The notes under the pieces are model-generated. The model was given only the letters and a program-made list of their open reading frames with translations, was not told the origin of the DNA and searched no databases. From contig JABZIF010000007.1 in the NCBI GenBank assembly GCA_015258485.1, forward strand, positions 1-21,524: DNA of 21,524 bases, read 5' to 3'. Below are positions 15,251 through 21,524 of the stretch, piece by piece. The stretch comes from Atopobiaceae bacterium. GTDB taxonomy: Bacteria; Actinomycetota; Coriobacteriia; Coriobacteriales; Atopobiaceae. How positions within the stretch are numbered: the stretch's first letter is position 1; the number at the start of each line of letters is the position of its first letter. Both the position numbers and the translations under genes were made by a program.

Positions 15251-15282
15251 GGCGGTACGTCTATCGGCGTGTCGCCTTTTTT
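15251..15282 (+). terminator. Intrinsic terminator after trxA
   Basis: A 9-bp stem (GGCGGTACG with CGTGTCGCC, two G-U pairs) with an 8-base loop is followed by TTTTTT. It lies 46 bases after the trxA stop and 16 bases before the ATG of the next gene, so it would block or limit read-through into the PAP2 gene. Confidence 0.75.
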
Positions 15283-15298
15283 GGTCCAGGGAGAAACC

Positions 15299-16006
15299 AT
15301 GGCTATTCAAAATCTTGATGCACAAAAAACAGGTAGACTTAACGGAGTTAAAACGCACCTGTTTCTTAAAAAATTGCGCTCAAGCCTTTCGGCCATTATT
15401 CTTCTTATTTCAACCGCCATCTTCATCTTTCTTCTCATTGATGTCACCGAAGGCGATATTGTTGGCATTGACCACTTTGCTTACCGATTATTTGTAGTAC
15501 ATCTTAGGGCACCATGGCTTACAGAAATTATGGAAGGTTTTTCAGGCCTCGCAAGCCCTGTAACTGTTGTTGTCATGCTTATTGTGGTTGCGGCCTTTGC
15601 CCCTGGACCAAGTGTAGGAAGAATTGCATCAATTAATCTTGTTGGTGCAATTGCAGTAGATTTAATTTTTAAAGCTATTGTGCAACGTCCTCGCCCTGAT
15701 GGATTCAGGCTTGTAGTAGAAACCGGCTACAGCTTTCCTTCGGGTCATTCAATGTTTTCAATGGCATTCTATGGACTTTTGATCTGGCTCGTTTGGCATT
15801 ACGAGAAAGACAAGCTTCAACGCTGGGTTTGGTGTGGACTTTTCTCGTTAGTCATCATTATGATTGGGATTAGTAGAATTTATTTAGGAGTTCACTATGC
15901 CACCGACGTCATTGGTGGCTTCTCGCTCGCTTTAGTGTGGCTCGTTTTGTTTACCAAACTTATGGTTCCCTCACTTATTTACAAGAAGCAAGTACCTCAA
16001 GGGTAG
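15299..16006 (+). CDS. PAP2-family membrane phosphatase
   Basis: These phosphatases act on lipid phosphates such as undecaprenyl pyrophosphate or phosphatidylglycerophosphate at the outer face of the membrane. The ATG at 15299 (235 aa) has AGGGAG upstream; an in-frame GTG at 15269 lies inside the preceding terminator and is rejected. All three catalytic motifs are intact: K125-x6-R132-P133, PSGH at 147-150 (His150) and SR at 192-193 with His199 and Asp203. About six hydrophobic segments are visible (31-48, 86-103, 110-127, 151-167, 176-191, 203-225). The substrate cannot be chosen from the sequence. Its 3' end overlaps the convergent phosphodiesterase gene by 32 bases. Confidence 0.93.
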   Translation: MAIQNLDAQKTGRLNGVKTHLFLKKLRSSLSAIILLISTAIFIFLLIDVTEGDIVGIDHFAYRLFVVHLRAPWLTEIMEGFSGLASPVTVVVMLIVVAAFAPGPSVGRIASINLVGAIAVDLIFKAIVQRPRPDGFRLVVETGYSFPSGHSMFSMAFYGLLIWLVWHYEKDKLQRWVWCGLFSLVIIMIGISRIYLGVHYATDVIGGFSLALVWLVLFTKLMVPSLIYKKQVPQG

Positions 16007-16472
16007 AAACACTTATAATCTGCGCATTCATCACCTGAACAGTCTCATCATCAATGAATATTCTTCCCATGGTTGCGCCTTCACGACCGCGAGGATATGT
16101 TGGACTACCTGGATTCATAACCAATGTTTTTGTCCACTCATCGCGCTCAACAAAGGGGCGATGCGTATGACCACAAATAGCTATTGCGCATTTTGTCAGA
16201 TCTAAGCGCTCACGATAATGGCAAACTTCCCATTTAAACCCGGACGAGAAAAAAATAAGTTTCTTTTTTACCTGTGGGCCGTAGTTGTAGCAAAAATCAT
16301 TGTTGCCAAGACATGCTTTAACCGGTGCAATTTTTTGTAGTGTTTCGTAATCTTCACGCGAGGTAATATCGCCTGCATGAACAATATAATGAGCACCTTG
16401 TAAAGCATTTAGTAACTCTGATGACAAATAGCCGTGTGTATCCGAAATAATATCAAACCGTACAAGTGCCAT
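15975..16472 (-). CDS. YfcE/MJ0936-family metallophosphoesterase
   Basis: This is a small cytosolic calcineurin-like phosphodiesterase; family members cleave model phosphodiesters with Mn2+ or other divalent metals, and the natural substrate is usually unknown. It is 165 aa, normal. Metal ligands by motif: SDTHG (Asp11, His13), HAGD (Asp35), GNND (Asn58), His85 and GHTH (His102, His104), with NPGS at 120-123 ending the core. ATG is at 16470-16472 with TAGGAG upstream. It lies 49 bases downstream of the LytTR regulator gene on the same strand, so co-transcription with that operon is possible. The 3' end overlaps the PAP2 gene tail to tail. Confidence 0.93.
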   Translation of the reverse strand: MALVRFDIISDTHGYLSSELLNALQGAHYIVHAGDITSREDYETLQKIAPVKACLGNNDFCYNYGPQVKKKLIFFSSGFKWEVCHYRERLDLTKCAIAICGHTHRPFVERDEWTKTLVMNPGSPTYPRGREGATMGRIFIDDETVQVMNAQIISVSTLEVLASCK

Positions 16473-16521
16473 GTATAACTCCTACAACATACTTTCAGGC
16501 GCCAAGAAAAGAGTCTTACTT

Positions 16522-17235
16522 TTATAAGCCTAGTGCTCGTTTCAAAGCTACCACACGACGTCTTGAAACCGAAATATGGCGCTCTTCAAATCCTTGAATT
16601 GTCAATTGTAGGATACCAGCAGAAATAACTTCAACGTCATCAATATATTCAAGATTCACGATAAAGCTACGATGAATACGGAAAAAACCATGCGGGACAA
16701 GACGTTCTTCAAGTTTCTGCAACGAAATTGTAGAAAGAAAGCGATCATCCTCTGTGTAAATACAGGAATAGTCATCTTTTGCTTCTATAAAGCGAATCTG
16801 ATCAATAGGGACAAGCACCTTACTCCCGCTCTTGATAACAGGAATTCGTTCAACGGTCGCAACGGGCGTTTGCGGTCTCAGACGCTCTTCAACTTTATTC
16901 AATGCTTGCTCAAGACGATCAGTTTCAACGGGTTTCATAAGATAATCAACAGCATTAACACCAAATGCATCAAGTGCGTATTCACTGTACGCAGTAACAA
17001 ATACAATCTGAGGAGGATTCTTAAGTTTATGAAGTGCCTCCGCAAGCTGCATTCCATTTGTCTTTGGCATCGAAATATCTAAAAACATGACCTCTACGCG
17101 AGACTCCATGAGCTTCTCGACAGCATCTCTTGCACTTACAGCCTCAATTACTTCTTCAAGACGTCCTGTCTCTTCAAGTAAAAATCTAAGTTCTGAGCGG
17201 GCTGGAGCCTCATCATCAACTATCATGGCACGCAT
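16522..17235 (-). CDS. LytTR-family response regulator
   Basis: This is a two-component response regulator with a LytTR DNA-binding domain, as in LytR and AgrA. The ATG at 17233-17235 (237 aa, MRAMIVDDEA...) is chosen because GGGAG sits nine bases upstream, while an ATG three codons earlier abuts that site. The receiver domain (1-118) has the acidic pocket Asp7/Asp8, phosphoacceptor Asp53 in MFLDISMP, Thr81 and Lys101. A linker at about 119-130 leads to LytTR (131-235), with FIEAKDDYSCIYT and the typical FFRIHRSFIVNL (184-195). Such regulators often control cell-wall, virulence or bacteriocin genes; the target here is unknown. It follows its histidine kinase by 46 bases. Confidence 0.95.
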   Translation of the reverse strand: MRAMIVDDEAPARSELRFLLEETGRLEEVIEAVSARDAVEKLMESRVEVMFLDISMPKTNGMQLAEALHKLKNPPQIVFVTAYSEYALDAFGVNAVDYLMKPVETDRLEQALNKVEERLRPQTPVATVERIPVIKSGSKVLVPIDQIRFIEAKDDYSCIYTEDDRFLSTISLQKLEERLVPHGFFRIHRSFIVNLEYIDDVEVISAGILQLTIQGFEERHISVSRRRVVALKRALGL

Positions 17236-17281
17236 ATCAATCATCTCCCAACGTACTTACCGTAGCACTTGGTACAACACA

Positions 17282-18622
17282 TTACCTTGCTGTTGCCTGC
17301 AGAGCCGCATCTGCAAGCTTAAGCGTTACACACGTGCCTTGACCTAGCTTTGACATAATTTCTATACCAGATCCAGCAGCATAAAATCGCTCAACTCGCT
17401 CAGCTACGTTCTTAATGGCAATTCCTGTACCCTTGCTTCTCCCCGACGGATTATCTGGATTAGGACCTTGACCATTAAGTAAGCGAGAAACAGTCTCTTC
17501 ATCCATTCCAAGACCATCATCAGCAACAGCTATAAGGATATCATTTTCATCATATGCAACGTGAATATCAATATGAAGCGTTCCTTCATCTTTCATTGCA
17601 TGACGGACGGCATTCTCAACAATAGGTTGAATGAGAAAAGAGGGAACTTGAACTTCTTCACACCCCTCATCTATATGCTCTGTTTCTTGAATACGCTCTT
17701 CTCCAAAACGAGCTTTCTCAATAGTAAGATACCTACGAGTCTGTAAAAGTTCTTGTGACAGTGGAATAAGTGAGCCCTGAGAACTTTCTAAAGTACGGCG
17801 ATAAAACACAGAAAACTCACGAAGCAAATCTCTTGCTTTAATGGGATTAGTCCGCGTCAATGATGCGATAGTGTTAAGCGTATTAAACAAAAAATGTGGG
17901 TTAATCTGTGCTTGCAGAGCCTTAACCTCAGCTTTAGCAGTTAATTCAGCTTGTCGATCCAACTCATACGAAGAAAGCTGGGTTGACAGAAGCTCCCCCA
18001 ATCCCTCTGCTATAGCGAGCTGAGTACGATCAATCTCAATACCACGTCGATAATATAATTTAATAGCACCTACTGCGTGATCTTGTACAATAAGCGGAAC
18101 GATAATACCAAAAGTACTTCCCCCATTATCATTTCCACCACGTCTTTTAAGCACCTGCTGTCGACTATCAACAGAAACAAACGTCTCCATGCGGCCACTC
18201 TGTAATACTTCTGTTGTAGGACCAGCAATTTCTGTTCCAGGTACATATGTAGTTTGTATGTCCCCTTCAAATCCAAGAACATGCTTAGTGTCTGTAAGGG
18301 CAATAGCTGTTGCTGATGTTTCTGTAAGCAACAGCGTACAAATTGTTGGCGCAGTCTCTTGTGTTAAGCCACCTCGAAGTACTTCAAGCGTCTTAGAAGC
18401 AACCTCGAGTGTGCGTTCTGTTGCTTGAGATCTTGTTCGATCAGCTCCCGGCTGTAATGTTCCACCCAAAACAATAACGGTAGCTAATCCTCCACCTGCT
18501 ACAAGAGCGGCAAATAAATTATTTACCATAACTCCCCAGGCAAGCAGCCCCAATAATACACAGGAAAGAAGAATCAAAAGAACCCTTATTGACCTCTGCA
18601 CATATTGGGTCAAGTTACGCAT
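17282..18622 (-). CDS. LytS/AgrC-like sensor histidine kinase with GAF-type domain
   Basis: This is a membrane sensor kinase partnered with the adjacent LytTR regulator. The ATG at 18620-18622 (446 aa) is chosen; the open frame runs further upstream but only within queT. Residues 11-55 contain two closely spaced membrane helices, not the five-helix LytS sensor. About 75-215 looks like a GAF sensor (FGIIVPLIVQDHAVGAIKLY at 171-190 is typical). The His_kinase domain has the phospho-acceptor His243 in ALQAQINPHFLFNTLN. The ATPase has the N box QPIVENAVRHA (332-342, Asn337), the G1 box ADDGLGM (367-373) and GTGIAI (398-403). The ribosome binding site is weak (GGGAAAG) and the start lies seven bases after the queT stop, suggesting translational coupling. 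Confidence 0.93.
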   Translation of the reverse strand: MRNLTQYVQRSIRVLLILLSCVLLGLLAWGVMVNNLFAALVAGGGLATVIVLGGTLQPGADRTRSQATERTLEVASKTLEVLRGGLTQETAPTICTLLLTETSATAIALTDTKHVLGFEGDIQTTYVPGTEIAGPTTEVLQSGRMETFVSVDSRQQVLKRRGGNDNGGSTFGIIVPLIVQDHAVGAIKLYYRRGIEIDRTQLAIAEGLGELLSTQLSSYELDRQAELTAKAEVKALQAQINPHFLFNTLNTIASLTRTNPIKARDLLREFSVFYRRTLESSQGSLIPLSQELLQTRRYLTIEKARFGEERIQETEHIDEGCEEVQVPSFLIQPIVENAVRHAMKDEGTLHIDIHVAYDENDILIAVADDGLGMDEETVSRLLNGQGPNPDNPSGRSKGTGIAIKNVAERVERFYAAGSGIEIMSKLGQGTCVTLKLADAALQATAR

Positions 18623-18629
18623 ATATACT

Positions 18630-19271
18630 CTACTTTCCCACCGTATTTTGGCTTGAATCTTGATCTGATTTTTTCGCAGATGTTCCAAGTTGCTGAGGTA
18701 ATGGTGAATGCTCTAATGCACGTGCAAGCGGAACTCCAAGTGCATATAAAACAACTGCTTCTCCTATACCCGTAGCAATAAAACCAAAAAGATACATAAG
18801 TGGATACGAGCCATCCAGCTCAATAGTTGTAAACGGAATGGTATAAAAACCAAGGCCCTGTAATAAAATTGGTAAATATGCGGGAACAATAAGTGCATTT
18901 GCAATTACAGGCCCCAAAAGAGCAAGGGGAATATTATCTCTATGTCGCCAGGTAAACCAAGCACCAAAAACCGTTGCTAAAGAACCAAAAAATACATCAA
19001 GAAGTCCTAGTGCTCCGGATCCAGAAATAACCATATTTGCTAGATTGGCAATTACACATCCAAGCGCAAGACCAGGAATAGCATCTACCGTAAAAAGTGC
19101 AATAACAACAACTGCTTCAGAAACGCGAAACTGTATTGGCCCCCACGCAAGTCCACCTAAAAAAAGCAATGTGGCGAGAGTTAATGCTGCATACAGCGCT
19201 GCAATCATACCAACACGAGCTAAACGCTGGGCACGTTGTTTTGTAGCTGGTAAAGAACTAGTGCGTGCCAA
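18630..19271 (-). CDS. queT: QueT-family queuosine-precursor transporter (ECF S component)
   Basis: QueT is the substrate-binding S component of energy-coupling-factor transporters, thought to import a queuosine precursor such as preQ1 or preQ0. It is 213 aa, longer than many because of extensions at both ends. Family motifs are WGPIQFRVSEAVVVIALF (43-60), AIPGLALGCVIANLANM (64-80) and LLDVFFGSLAT (90-100), and about six hydrophobic helices are present. The likely start is TTG at 19269-19271, with AAGGGG about nine bases upstream; an ATG at codon 22 has no ribosome binding site. It begins the operon with the histidine kinase and LytTR regulator. Substrate assignment rests on family resemblance; other ECF S components look similar. 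Confidence 0.88.
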   Translation of the reverse strand: MARTSSLPATKQRAQRLARVGMIAALYAALTLATLLFLGGLAWGPIQFRVSEAVVVIALFTVDAIPGLALGCVIANLANMVISGSGALGLLDVFFGSLATVFGAWFTWRHRDNIPLALLGPVIANALIVPAYLPILLQGLGFYTIPFTTIELDGSYPLMYLFGFIATGIGEAVVLYALGVPLARALEHSPLPQQLGTSAKKSDQDSSQNTVGK

Positions 19272-19285
19272 AAAAATAATCCCCT

Positions 19286-19308
19286 TGTAACGTTATACGA
19301 AACTTACA
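19286..19308 (-). promoter_or_regulatory. Hairpin at the 5' end of the queT leader
   Basis: On the minus strand TGTAAGTT-TCGTAT-AACGTTACA gives an 8-bp stem with one bulged G, ending just before the AAGGGG ribosome binding site. If the promoter below is right, it begins at the transcript start. It does not fit the preQ1-I, -II or -III consensus as I know them. Confidence 0.3.
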
Positions 19309-19315
19309 TTCATAA

Positions 19316-19344
19316 ATAATACGCTGATTTTTTTATATGAGCAA
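19316..19344 (-). promoter_or_regulatory. Candidate promoter of the queT-kinase-regulator operon
   Basis: On the minus strand TTGCTC (19339-19344) is 17 bases from TATTAT (19316-19321). The -10 has five of six consensus bases and the -35 three. The predicted start is near 19309, giving a leader of about 38 bases. Confidence 0.45.
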
Positions 19345-19382
19345 ACCAACAAGGTTATATCATTATTTTAATTAGTTTTCCT

Positions 19383-20129
19383 TTAGTAATGCAAATGCAT
19401 CCCTGGATAAACCATCTCACGAGCATGTTTTTTGTATGCTGCAACAGCCTCTTCCTCAAATGCAAGCGGTGTATTTTCTTCTCCCGCCCTATCCAAAATC
19501 CAACGAACGAGATATGGATTTAACGGAAGTAAGGGACCAATCAACCATGTTGCAATTGCATTCTTTCTACGAAACCCTTCAAATTTACTTTCTTTATTAA
19601 TACCAAAGCCAACCTTATTCTTAAGGAAATAACATGAGGAGTTATCACCTTCAGTAAGCGTAAACTGCATTTTAAAGCCCGCGACTACAAACGGTTTCTG
19701 ACCGTTACCTGGATCAAATTCTCCTACCTGCACGTCATGAAAACGCTGTGGCATATAGCGAGTCGTTGTAAAGGTAAAAAGACCCAATCCTTTAACTTCA
19801 GAACCATCAGGATTGACGATCTTCTCGCCAAAAAGTTCTGCCGCATTTCCCGTAAAAAGCATAGGTATACCCTGGTCGGCTAACTCAGCAAGTCTGTTTT
19901 TGTAGGGCATAAGACGAGAAATGACAAGCTCTTGTTGCGCTTCTGTCATGCCTCCCATAATGATTGCTGAAGGTGTATGCTCAACAAAATATGGTATTTG
20001 TTCATGAGAAGTATATACAAAGTTCTCTTTTGGAAGACAGGCTTCTAAATAGAGAGCATTGCCATTATCTCCACCCTGATTGCCGTATTCCGGATACAGG
20101 ATTTCAATTTTTGTTGCTGGATTACTCAT
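19383..20129 (-). CDS. gatD: GatD-like class I glutamine amidotransferase lacking catalytic Cys and His
   Basis: In staphylococci and streptococci GatD hydrolyses glutamine and passes ammonia to MurT, which amidates D-isoglutamate of lipid II. This 248-aa homologue has the family layout: GNQGGDNGNALYLE (16-29), IIMGGMTEAQQELV (56-69), IPMLFTGNAAELFGEK (88-103) followed by NPDGSEVKGLGLF, VVAGFKMQF (148-156) and ATWLIGPLLPLNP (193-205). The nucleophile elbow, normally ICGGYQ, reads TGNAAE with Gly94 where Cys is expected. The GFENH histidine is replaced by Gln155, and the later LHGP reads LIGP. Glutaminase activity in the known way is therefore unlikely. ATG is at 20127-20129, overlapping murT by 8 bases, with GGAGG seven bases upstream. 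Assignment as the MurT partner is firm from context; the function is not. Confidence 0.88.
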   Translation of the reverse strand: MSNPATKIEILYPEYGNQGGDNGNALYLEACLPKENFVYTSHEQIPYFVEHTPSAIIMGGMTEAQQELVISRLMPYKNRLAELADQGIPMLFTGNAAELFGEKIVNPDGSEVKGLGLFTFTTTRYMPQRFHDVQVGEFDPGNGQKPFVVAGFKMQFTLTEGDNSSCYFLKNKVGFGINKESKFEGFRRKNAIATWLIGPLLPLNPYLVRWILDRAGEENTPLAFEEEAVAAYKKHAREMVYPGMHLHY

Positions 20130-21524
20130 GAGAAGCCTCCATGTCCTTTAAGCGCTCAATAATGCGATTTCTGCTGATATCGGCAATGCCACCGTTATAG
20201 AGGCCATGTGCATAAAAGACATGCTGGCATGCATCGAGATTGACAAGATCTGCTGTTTGTTCAGGCGTATCGGCAACAAATGTCTTAGCTGGATCAACAC
20301 CAGCAAGACGCAGTCGAAGCTGAAGGTCTAATGAAGTATCTCCGTAAATAATGACCTGTTTAACGCTTGGATCCTGTAAAAATTCAAAGTCAGTCTGATA
20401 GTACCAGCCAATATACTCAGTCTGATCTTTGGCTTTAGCCATATATGCATCCGCAATCATAATGATAATAGCCTTATCACCTGGTTGTTTACGTAGGATA
20501 TCAATGGTAACTGAGGTCGCCGTATCATTCTCACCCTTAGAAGCCATACTGATAAGTCGACGATTACCATAGTCAATCTCGTTATATCTCGATGATGCAA
20601 TATTAACGCGCTGAAGTGAGGCGGCAATAGTTACTGGCGCAAGCCCCATCTCGCGTGCAGTAATAATAGCTACAAACAAGTTATAGAGATTGACAATCGA
20701 GTAACTATTAAGTTTGTACTCATATGTTGGGGCACCTTCATGACAGTGCTCCTGAACTACAAATGTGCCTGTTTTAGAATCTGCCGAAATAACCTCATAG
20801 TCAGGCATTGGATTGGTATACCCGCAGTTCTCACAGGTGGCATGACCCAAATGACGCAGATGGGCATAGTCCCACTTGAGCTTTCCGCCACACTTTGGAC
20901 AGGCAGTCAAATCAGAAACAATTCCTACAGGCTCAGGAGTATCTTCTGCAAGGTGCGCAATAGAATAATACGTACGTTTTGTGCACTGAGGAGCAAGCCT
21001 GCAACTAATCATGTCATCTGCATTCAAAATTAAATGGGTTGAAGCGGGAATACCCTTATCCATAACGTCAAATACGTAATCTGGCGTTGCACTCCGAGAA
21101 AATGTATCGCGGAACAAATTGGTGACGGACAAAATATCAGGCTGCATATACGGAAAAATTCGTGGGCCAGACAGCTCATCAAACTCCATTACCGCAAGCT
21201 TAGTTTTTGATTTTCCTGTCCAGGTTGCATTTTTTGCGAATGAACTTGCAAAGCCACTAGAAATATTACCGCCAACACGATTGGTAATAGTCTGATATCC
21301 ATTGTCGGCGAGAAGATCGTTGAGAAGGTTATTGGTAGTAGTTTTTCCATTAGTGCCTGTAATAAAAACTACTTGATCAGGCTTAGCAACATCTCCTAAA
21401 AAAGCCGGATCAATTGCTTCCGCAATAAATCCTGGTAGAGTTCCACCCTCGTGATTAGTTAACTTAAGCGCTGCAAGTGTTGCTTTAGCAGCGAGAAAAG
21501 CTACAGGAAATAATCTGCTCTTTT
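20122..21524 (-). CDS. murT: MurT-like Mur ligase, lipid II isoglutaminyl synthase subunit (5' end beyond window)
   Basis: MurT is a Mur-ligase-family ATPase that, with GatD, converts D-isoglutamate of lipid II to D-isoglutamine. The frame is open from the stop at 20122 to the window end, giving 466 visible residues; by comparison with MurT N termini only a few residues are probably missing. The ATG at 21189 is internal: homology continues upstream through LTNHEGGTLPGFIAEAIDP. The ATP P-loop is ITGTNGKTTT at visible residues 54-63, and LFRD lies at about 136-139. A four-cysteine zinc ribbon (CPKC at 208-211, CENC at 230-233) is intact and typical of MurT. The C-terminal domain (DUF1727 region) is divergent: the usual LPTYTALLELR-like ending is not recognisable, and HVFYAHGLYNGG stands near that place. 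Confidence 0.93.
   Translation of the reverse strand, partial: KSRLFPVAFLAAKATLAALKLTNHEGGTLPGFIAEAIDPAFLGDVAKPDQVVFITGTNGKTTTNNLLNDLLADNGYQTITNRVGGNISSGFASSFAKNATWTGKSKTKLAVMEFDELSGPRIFPYMQPDILSVTNLFRDTFSRSATPDYVFDVMDKGIPASTHLILNADDMISCRLAPQCTKRTYYSIAHLAEDTPEPVGIVSDLTACPKCGGKLKWDYAHLRHLGHATCENCGYTNPMPDYEVISADSKTGTFVVQEHCHEGAPTYEYKLNSYSIVNLYNLFVAIITAREMGLAPVTIAASLQRVNIASSRYNEIDYGNRRLISMASKGENDTATSVTIDILRKQPGDKAIIIMIADAYMAKAKDQTEYIGWYYQTDFEFLQDPSVKQVIIYGDTSLDLQLRLRLAGVDPAKTFVADTPEQTADLVNLDACQHVFYAHGLYNGGIADISRNRIIERLKDMEASHE

Noticed and set aside
18623..18688. Longer N terminus of the histidine kinase starting at 18688
   Set aside because: It would overlap the queT coding end by 59 bases, adds a basic stretch unlike the family, and the ATG at 18622 fits the gene spacing better.
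19272..19310. LytTR-binding direct repeats upstream of queT
   Set aside because: Only one imperfect AACGTTACA half-site was found, with no partner at the expected spacing.
19272..19382. preQ1 riboswitch upstream of queT
   Set aside because: Expected from the gene's family, but the leader lacks the conserved loop and A-rich tail of preQ1-I and the pattern of the other classes; only a simple hairpin is present.
19322..19382. Terminator after gatD
   Set aside because: AACC-TTGTT-GGTT is only a 4-bp stem and the following run is A-rich, not T-rich, on the transcribed strand. Not supported.
20122..21189. A 355-residue protein starting at ATG 21189
   Set aside because: The frame continues upstream to the window end with clear MurT sequence, including the P-loop GTNGKTTT, so this ATG is internal.

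Overview
The window looks like a chromosomal housekeeping region of a low-to-mid GC actinobacterium of the class Coriobacteriia, most likely Atopobiaceae (the Atopobium / Lancefieldella / Fannyhessea group). This placement is inference. It rests on the gene neighbourhood, a b subunit of ATP synthase that carries an N-terminal signal peptide, strong AGGAGG-type ribosome binding sites, frequent GTG/TTG codons near starts, and a GATase/Mur-ligase (GatD/MurT) pair. No species is claimed. Almost everything is on the minus strand; only three protein genes (a membrane protein at 6479-8137, trxA and a PAP2 phosphatase) are on the plus strand.

Layout in coordinate order (minus-strand operons are transcribed right to left). 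1-2000: start of the F0F1 ATP synthase operon, atpB-atpE-atpF-atpH, with atpH cut by the window start. It is preceded by a 439-bp leader holding a promoter-like element, a 10-bp hairpin and a possible 51-codon reading frame. 2190-6380: prfA-prmC-tsaC-rpiB-upp, covering translation termination, release-factor methylation, t6A tRNA modification, pentose phosphate metabolism and uracil salvage. The group ends at a clear intrinsic terminator after upp, and prfA has a candidate structured 5' leader. 6479-8137: an unrecognised single-span membrane protein, divergent from prfA. 8157-9417: a DedA-family membrane protein, the 4.5S-type SRP RNA gene with its promoter, and a small two-span membrane protein. 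9430-12204: a mannose-family PTS operon (EIIA-EIIB-EIIC-EIID) closed by a strong terminator. 12396-14740: pgi and an unrecognised soluble protein. 14887-16472: trxA, a terminator, a PAP2 phosphatase, and a convergent YfcE/MJ0936-type phosphodiesterase whose 3' end overlaps PAP2. 16522-19271: a queT-histidine kinase-LytTR regulator operon. 19383-21524: murT (5' end outside the window) overlapping gatD.

How the genes fit together: the mannose-family PTS delivers hexose phosphate that Pgi can interconvert. PrmC methylates the GGQ loop of the RF1 encoded just upstream of it. TsaC makes the activated intermediate for t6A. QueT probably imports a queuosine precursor and shares an operon with a LytS/LytR-type two-component system. 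The most unusual observation is that the GatD homologue next to MurT lacks the catalytic Cys and His of the glutaminase site (Gly94 and Gln155 instead). The pair may therefore not amidate lipid II from glutamine in the known way. No CRISPR array, insertion sequence, tRNA, rRNA or prophage gene was seen.
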